A stretch of 64,000 bases of DNA from JAFGBN01 sp964394145 (GTDB lineage: Bacteria > Chloroflexota > Dehalococcoidia > GIF9 > AB-539-J10). The position numbers were made by a program, and so were the translations under genes. The stretch is taken from NCBI GenBank assembly GCA_964394145.1, contig CAYMVL010000044.1:1-64000 (forward strand), written 5' to 3'. How positions within the stretch are numbered: position 1 is the first letter of the stretch; every line of letters begins with the position of its first letter. The notes under the pieces are model-generated. The model made no database searches, was not told the DNA's origin, and was given only the letters and a program-made list of their open reading frames with translations. This document shows positions 60,202 through 64,000 of this stretch, one piece after another.

Positions 60202-60507
60202 ATGGATAAATCAATATTACGTCAGGCGCAGGAACTTCAGACAAAGCTGGCTAAAGCCCAGGAGGAGTTGGGCAATATCACAACGGAAGCTGCTAGCGGG
60301 GGTGGAGCTGTGAAGGTGGTGATTGATGGTCACCAGAGGGTTCACTCAGTGGAGATATCACCAGAGGTGGTCAATATTGAGGATGTGGAATTGTTGCAGG
60401 ATTTAGTCATGACTGCAGTTAACGAAGCGGTTGCTAAGTCGCAGGAGCTTGCCAGCAAGCATCTCAGTAGTCTAACCGGTGGGCTTAAGATACCAGGATT
60501 AACTTAG
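60202..60507 (+). CDS. YbaB/EbfC nucleoid-associated protein
   Basis: 101 residues. LRQAQELQTKLAKAQEELGN, AVKVVIDGHQRVHSVEISPE and LVMTAVNEAVAKSQEL are family blocks. It is a DNA-binding dimer almost always next to recR, as here (6-bp gap). GGAAGAG precedes ATG. Confidence 0.93.
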   Translation: MDKSILRQAQELQTKLAKAQEELGNITTEAASGGGAVKVVIDGHQRVHSVEISPEVVNIEDVELLQDLVMTAVNEAVAKSQELASKHLSSLTGGLKIPGLT

Positions 60508-60513
60508 GTAACG

Positions 60514-61113
60514 ATGTCATTTGTTGCTGAACCTGTAGCTAGAGCAATCCAGGAATTTAATAAGTTACCTGGAATCGGTCCCAAGAGTGCCCAAAGGTTA
60601 ACGTATCATTTGTTGCGTGGCTCGGATGAAGAGGCTAGAGCTTTAATTGATGCTATTCTGGCTCTAAAGGAGAAGCTGAAGCTGTGTTCAGTCTGTTTTA
60701 ATATCACGGACCGTGACCCTTGCCTCATTTGCCAGGATAAGGAACGCGACCACTCTAAAATCTGTGTCGTCGAGAAACCTTCCGACATACTTCCTTTGGA
60801 GCGGACGGGGAGGTATAGGGGCGTTTACCATGTACTGCATGGAAGTATTAGTCCGGCGCAAGGGATAGGGGCTGATGATTTGAAGGTGAGGGAGCTTTTG
60901 TCGCGGTGCCAGGATGGGTCGGTGACAGAAGTGATTGTGGCGACAAATCCTAATGTGGAAGGTGAGACTACGGCCATGTACCTTCGGCGCATGATCCAAC
61001 CTTTAGGTATTCGCGTCAGTCGCCTGGCTAGGGGCTTGCCGTTTGGTGCTGAACTTGAATATGCCGATGATGTAACATTGGGTCAAGCGCTGGACCAGAG
61101 GCAGGAATTCTGA
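60514..61113 (+). CDS. recR: Recombination mediator RecR
   Basis: 199 residues. The HhH region (FNKLPGIGPKSAQRLTYHLL), the zinc finger CSVCFNITDRDPCLIC, the Toprim domain (ICVVEKPSDILPLERTGRYR, YHVLHG) and the C-terminal DVTLGQALDQR are intact. With RecO it loads RecA on single-stranded DNA. Confidence 0.96.
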   Translation: MSFVAEPVARAIQEFNKLPGIGPKSAQRLTYHLLRGSDEEARALIDAILALKEKLKLCSVCFNITDRDPCLICQDKERDHSKICVVEKPSDILPLERTGRYRGVYHVLHGSISPAQGIGADDLKVRELLSRCQDGSVTEVIVATNPNVEGETTAMYLRRMIQPLGIRVSRLARGLPFGAELEYADDVTLGQALDQRQEF

Positions 61114-61123
61114 GTGGCTGTGG

Positions 61124-61885
61124 ATGGGAGCAGATCGAAATTATCAAACACAAGCTATTGTTATTAAGCAAAGCAAGTTTGGCGAGACTGATAGGATCAT
61201 TACTTTCTATACGGCCGAACTTGGTAAGCTGAGGGCGGTAGCCCGGGGTATCGGTCGCCCCGGGAGCAAGCTAGGCGGCAATGTGGAACCCATAACCTAT
61301 AGCTTGGTTATGCTGGCCACAGGACGCAACTTGGATATCGTCACTCAAAGTCAGACTATGGATGGTTTCTTGACTTTGAAAGGTGACCTGAAACTAATGG
61401 CTTACGGGCTTTATATCCTGGAGCTCGTCGATTCTTTTACCGTCGATAATAACGCAAACCGCCCTCTGTTCGATTTGTTACTGGATTCCTTACGTTTGTT
61501 AACTGAGACAAACAATAATGAAATTGTGTTGCGCTATTTTGAACTTCATCTTCTGCAGCATCTTGGTTATCGTCCGGAGCTTTATCGTTGTGTAAGGTGT
61601 AATTCACCTCTCAGACCGGTGGTCAACTATTTCAGCTCTGGCGAGGGTGGAGTAATATGTCCTCGTTGCGGCCAAAATGAGTATCAACCTTTGGCCTTAT
61701 CAGTTGATGCTCTAAAGGTACTTCGTTTGTGGCAAGACTGTGATTATCTTACTGCAAGGCGAGTAAAGGTAGAATCTAAAATATCGTTGGAGTTGCAGAG
61801 GTTACTGCAGGGCTATATTGGATACCTTTTGCAGCGAACGCCAAAGTCAATAGCCTGGCTGGAAGAGTTGAAAAAGATGGCCTGA
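61124..61885 (+). CDS. recO: DNA repair protein RecO
   Basis: 253 residues. The N-terminal OB fold (QAIVIKQSKFGETDRIITFY, ARGIGRPGSKLGGNVEPITY) is followed by a helical domain and a zinc finger (CVRCNSP and CPRCG). It binds RecR and SSB in the RecFOR pathway. The gene is 10 bp after recR; no strong ribosome site is visible, so translation may be coupled. Confidence 0.93.
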   Translation: MGADRNYQTQAIVIKQSKFGETDRIITFYTAELGKLRAVARGIGRPGSKLGGNVEPITYSLVMLATGRNLDIVTQSQTMDGFLTLKGDLKLMAYGLYILELVDSFTVDNNANRPLFDLLLDSLRLLTETNNNEIVLRYFELHLLQHLGYRPELYRCVRCNSPLRPVVNYFSSGEGGVICPRCGQNEYQPLALSVDALKVLRLWQDCDYLTARRVKVESKISLELQRLLQGYIGYLLQRTPKSIAWLEELKKMA

Positions 61886-61935
61886 CCTGGTTCAGACAGC
61901 GCTTTGCAACAGTACCGCTGGTATTATGAGTCTTG

Positions 61936-61965
61936 TTGACTGATAGAAGAATCAAGTAGTATTAT
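61936..61965 (+). promoter_or_regulatory. Promoter of glyA with leaderless spacing
   Basis: TTGACT (61936-61941), 18-base spacer, TATTAT (61960-61965). The glyA ATG at 61975 is 9 bases later, leaving a leader of about 3 bases. No Shine-Dalgarno. Confidence 0.7.
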
Positions 61966-61974
61966 GGCGCAGAT

Positions 61975-63231
61975 ATGAAACCCGAAAAGGCATCCGCTCT
62001 GGCGCGACACGATAGCGAACTAGCGCGAATCCTACAATCAGAAACGGAGAGCCAGGCGAGTACCATAAATCTCATCGCCTCCGAGAACCATGCTAGCCGA
62101 GCAGTCCTTGAAGCTCAAGGTTCTCTCTTAACCGACAAGTATGCTGAGGGGTATCCGGGGCATCGTTACTATGGTGGTTGCACCCATGTAGACGAAGCTG
62201 AGAAACTTGCCATTGAGAGGGCGCAACAGCTATTCAAGGCGGAACATGCCAATGTCCAGCCCCATAGTGGCAGCCAGGCAAACATGGCAGCTTATTCAGT
62301 TTTGCTGGAGCATGGTGATGCCGTTATGGGCATGAACTTGAGCCATGGAGGGCATCTTACCCATGGCTCAGTGGTCAATTTCTCCGGCAGGTGGTATAGA
62401 TTCATTCCCTACGGTGTTGACGCTAAGACGGAGATGCTTGACTATGATGATATACAGGGTCTAGCTTTCGAGCATAAGCCCAAGCTGATTATAGCAGGGG
62501 CAAGCGCTTACCCGCGCACCATTGATTTTGAGAGGTTTCGTTATATAGCTGATAAGGCAGGTGCCAAGTTGCTGGTTGACATGGCTCATATAGCAGGGAT
62601 AGTAGCTGCTGGATGTCATCCATCTCCTGTGCCACATGCTCAGGTGCTTACCTCTACTACACAGAAGACCCTGAGAGGGCCCCGGGGTGGCTTTATCTTG
62701 TGTAACCAGGAATTGGCTTCGGATATTGACGCTGCGGTCTTCCCGGGAATGCAGGGTGGCCCTATGATGCACACCATTGCAGCTAAAGCTGCCTGTTTTT
62801 TTGAGGCGATGCAACCCGAGTTCGTCTCTTACCAGAAAGCCGTGCTGCAGAATGCCCGTGCCCTGGCCTCTGAGCTTCAAGCACACGGACTCCGCATTGT
62901 TTCAGGAGGAACGGATAATCACCTTATTCTTATCGACCTGTCGGCTCTGGGGATAAGCGGCAGGGATGCTGAGCTTGCACTGGAGAAGGTGAGCATATTA
63001 GTTAACAGGAATACTATTCCATTTGATCCCAAGCCACCGCAGGTTGCGAGTGGCATCAGAATCGGCACGCCGGCGGTAACTACCAGGGGCCTCGGGATGG
63101 AAGAAATGAAACATATCGGCTCTATTATTTTCAGGGTGCTCTCTCGTCCTGACGATAAGCCTACTGAAAAGCAAGCCAGGGAAGAAGTAAAGCAATTGTG
63201 TCAGCATTTCCCCATTCCCAGTCTAGTGTAA
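61975..63231 (+). CDS. glyA: Serine hydroxymethyltransferase
   Basis: 418 residues. INLIASENHASRAVLEAQGS, DKYAEGYPGHRYYGGCTHVD, VDMAHIAGIVAAG and the PLP-lysine block TSTTQKTLRGPRGG (Lys231). It interconverts serine and glycine with folate one-carbon units. The residue before the PLP lysine is Gln230 where most GlyA have His; other catalytic residues look normal. It could connect with the serine-cycle-like genes at 46-50 kb. Confidence 0.95.
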   Translation: MKPEKASALARHDSELARILQSETESQASTINLIASENHASRAVLEAQGSLLTDKYAEGYPGHRYYGGCTHVDEAEKLAIERAQQLFKAEHANVQPHSGSQANMAAYSVLLEHGDAVMGMNLSHGGHLTHGSVVNFSGRWYRFIPYGVDAKTEMLDYDDIQGLAFEHKPKLIIAGASAYPRTIDFERFRYIADKAGAKLLVDMAHIAGIVAAGCHPSPVPHAQVLTSTTQKTLRGPRGGFILCNQELASDIDAAVFPGMQGGPMMHTIAAKAACFFEAMQPEFVSYQKAVLQNARALASELQAHGLRIVSGGTDNHLILIDLSALGISGRDAELALEKVSILVNRNTIPFDPKPPQVASGIRIGTPAVTTRGLGMEEMKHIGSIIFRVLSRPDDKPTEKQAREEVKQLCQHFPIPSLV

Positions 63232-63336
63232 GGCCATTTCTCCCAGCGATAATCCCTGTTGGCACCTCTTGATTAAGTCCGCGCTGTCAGAGTCTTTGCA
63301 GCTCACCCTCCGCAGCAAGAAGAGATGAAGGTCAGG

Positions 63337-63345
63337 TGGTATAAT
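63337..63345 (+). promoter_or_regulatory. Extended -10 promoter of prs
   Basis: TGG followed by a perfect TATAAT (63340-63345); the -35 position (AAGAAG) is poor. Leader about 26 bases with GGGAGG (63368-63373). Confidence 0.55.
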
Positions 63346-63377
63346 ACTAACATCCAAATATACGTCAGGGAGGCACG

Positions 63378-64000
63378 ATGGACGAACTGAAGGTATTTAC
63401 TGGCAACGCTCACCCCAGCTTAGCACAGTCGGTGTGTGACTATCTGGGCATACCTTTAGGCAAAGCAGAGATTTTTGAATTCAGCAACGAGAATATCTTT
63501 GTCCGCATCCTGGAGAATGTGCGCCAGCGAGATGTTTTTGTCATTCAGCCCATCTGCTCTCCGGTTAACAAGAGCCTGGTCGAACTACTGATTATGATTG
63601 ATGCCTTCAAGCGAGCCTCAGCCGGGCGAATCACGGCTGTTGTTCCCTATTATGGCTACGGCCGGACTGATAAGAAGGACCAACCGCGGGTACCCATCAC
63701 CGCCCGGCTGGTTGCAGACTTACTTACTACTGCCGGTGCGCACAGGTTGCTTACAATAGACCTGCATGCTCCCCAAATTCAAGGTTTTTTCACTACGCCT
63801 GTTGATGAGTTGACCGCCTTGCCTATCCTGGCTCAATACTTCAGGGAAAAAGCCCTGGGCCCTTTGGTGGTTGTGGCCACCGATATTGGTATCTCTAAGC
63901 GGGCCCGAGACCTTGCCGCCAAGCTTGGCACACCCCTGGCTATAATTGAAAAGAGACGCCTGGGTAATATGGATGCTTCCGAAACTCTCAATGTGATTGG
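63378..64000 (+). CDS. prs: Ribose-phosphate pyrophosphokinase (PRPP synthase), 5' part; continues past the window
   Basis: ATG 63378 with GGGAGG 4 bases upstream; the frame is open to the window edge (207 codons). FTGNAHPSLAQSVCDYLGIP, FSNENIFVRILENVRQRDVF, VVPYYGYGRTDKKDQPRVPI, LLTIDLHAPQIQGFF and the PRPP-loop-preceding VVVATDIGISKRARDLA are family signatures. It makes PRPP from ribose 5-phosphate and ATP for nucleotide and amino acid synthesis. Confidence 0.95.
   Translation, partial: MDELKVFTGNAHPSLAQSVCDYLGIPLGKAEIFEFSNENIFVRILENVRQRDVFVIQPICSPVNKSLVELLIMIDAFKRASAGRITAVVPYYGYGRTDKKDQPRVPITARLVADLLTTAGAHRLLTIDLHAPQIQGFFTTPVDELTALPILAQYFREKALGPLVVVATDIGISKRARDLAAKLGTPLAIIEKRRLGNMDASETLNVI

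Noticed and set aside
1..64000. CRISPR array, rRNA genes, intact insertion sequence or prophage
   Set aside because: Scanned for regularly spaced repeats, rRNA landmarks and complete transposase genes; none seen. Only one transposase fragment and one orphan phage-type gene are present.

Overview
The window is 64 kb of a bacterial chromosome, most likely from a member of the Chloroflexota close to Dehalococcoidia. This placement is inference from gene content: no 16S rRNA is present and no search could be run. The content behind it is a mixture of housekeeping genes, an Asp23/AmaP cluster next to smpB-ssrA, a zinc-ribbon/DUF4870 protein, a sigma factor paired with a DUF5667 protein, and NEW3-ABC transporters. 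Coding density is high, GTG and TTG starts are common, and the single tRNA lacks an encoded CCA. Several genes appear to be transcribed with almost no 5' leader.

Region 1 (1-9.3 kb) is the accessory part. After the tail of an AbrB-type antitoxin gene and about 0.5 kb of empty DNA, one good promoter (TTGCAG-N17-TATAAT, 658-686) starts a tightly packed operon: vapB-like antitoxin, vapC PIN toxin, a 995-aa helicase-nuclease of type III Res type, a three-Cys-motif partner protein (TcmP), a DUF5131/Gp37-Gp68 three-Cys radical-SAM-like protein, an 876-aa beta-class DNA methyltransferase, and a membrane-anchored protein of unknown function. The first six genes are joined by overlaps or gaps of 16 bp or less. 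This compound restriction, modification and toxin cassette is the best candidate here for an undescribed defence system.

Region 2 (9.5-15.3 kb) holds the principal sigma factor with a long structured leader, a PNPOx-like flavoprotein, a class II photolyase, an orphan phage ABA-sandwich protein, a small coiled-coil protein made of two 40-residue repeats, and tRNA-Pro(GGG). Region 3 (15.3-31.6 kb) is mostly core metabolism: ppiC-hom-thrC-folE on the plus strand; then on the minus strand an AbrB-MacA-MacB-type export operon, an orphan NfnA-like flavoprotein, molybdenum cofactor genes (MOSC, moaC, moaA), a pyrG-fsa-rho-small Cys protein run, and smpB-ssrA.

Region 4 (31.6-42.1 kb) has the envelope stress (DUF2273, AmaP, two Asp23) cluster, a frameshifted duplicate of the 5' end of smpB, competence genes comEA and a comEC split into two ORFs, a nitroreductase remnant, a NEW3-protein/ABC operon, a truncated IS transposase and RNase PH. 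Region 5 (42.4-50.6 kb) has NADP-type malic enzyme, an M24-fold protein, a D-2-hydroxyacid dehydrogenase, SucC/SucD-like ligase subunits with a seven-cysteine protein between them, and a CitE-like lyase. The order resembles the hydroxypyruvate reductase / malate thiokinase / malyl-CoA lyase part of the serine cycle. Region 6 (50.7-64 kb) contains gatB, secG, a SAM hydroxide adenosyltransferase, trmO, acetoacetyl-CoA synthetase, a sigma/DUF5667 pair, dnaX-ybaB-recR-recO, glyA and the 5' part of prs.
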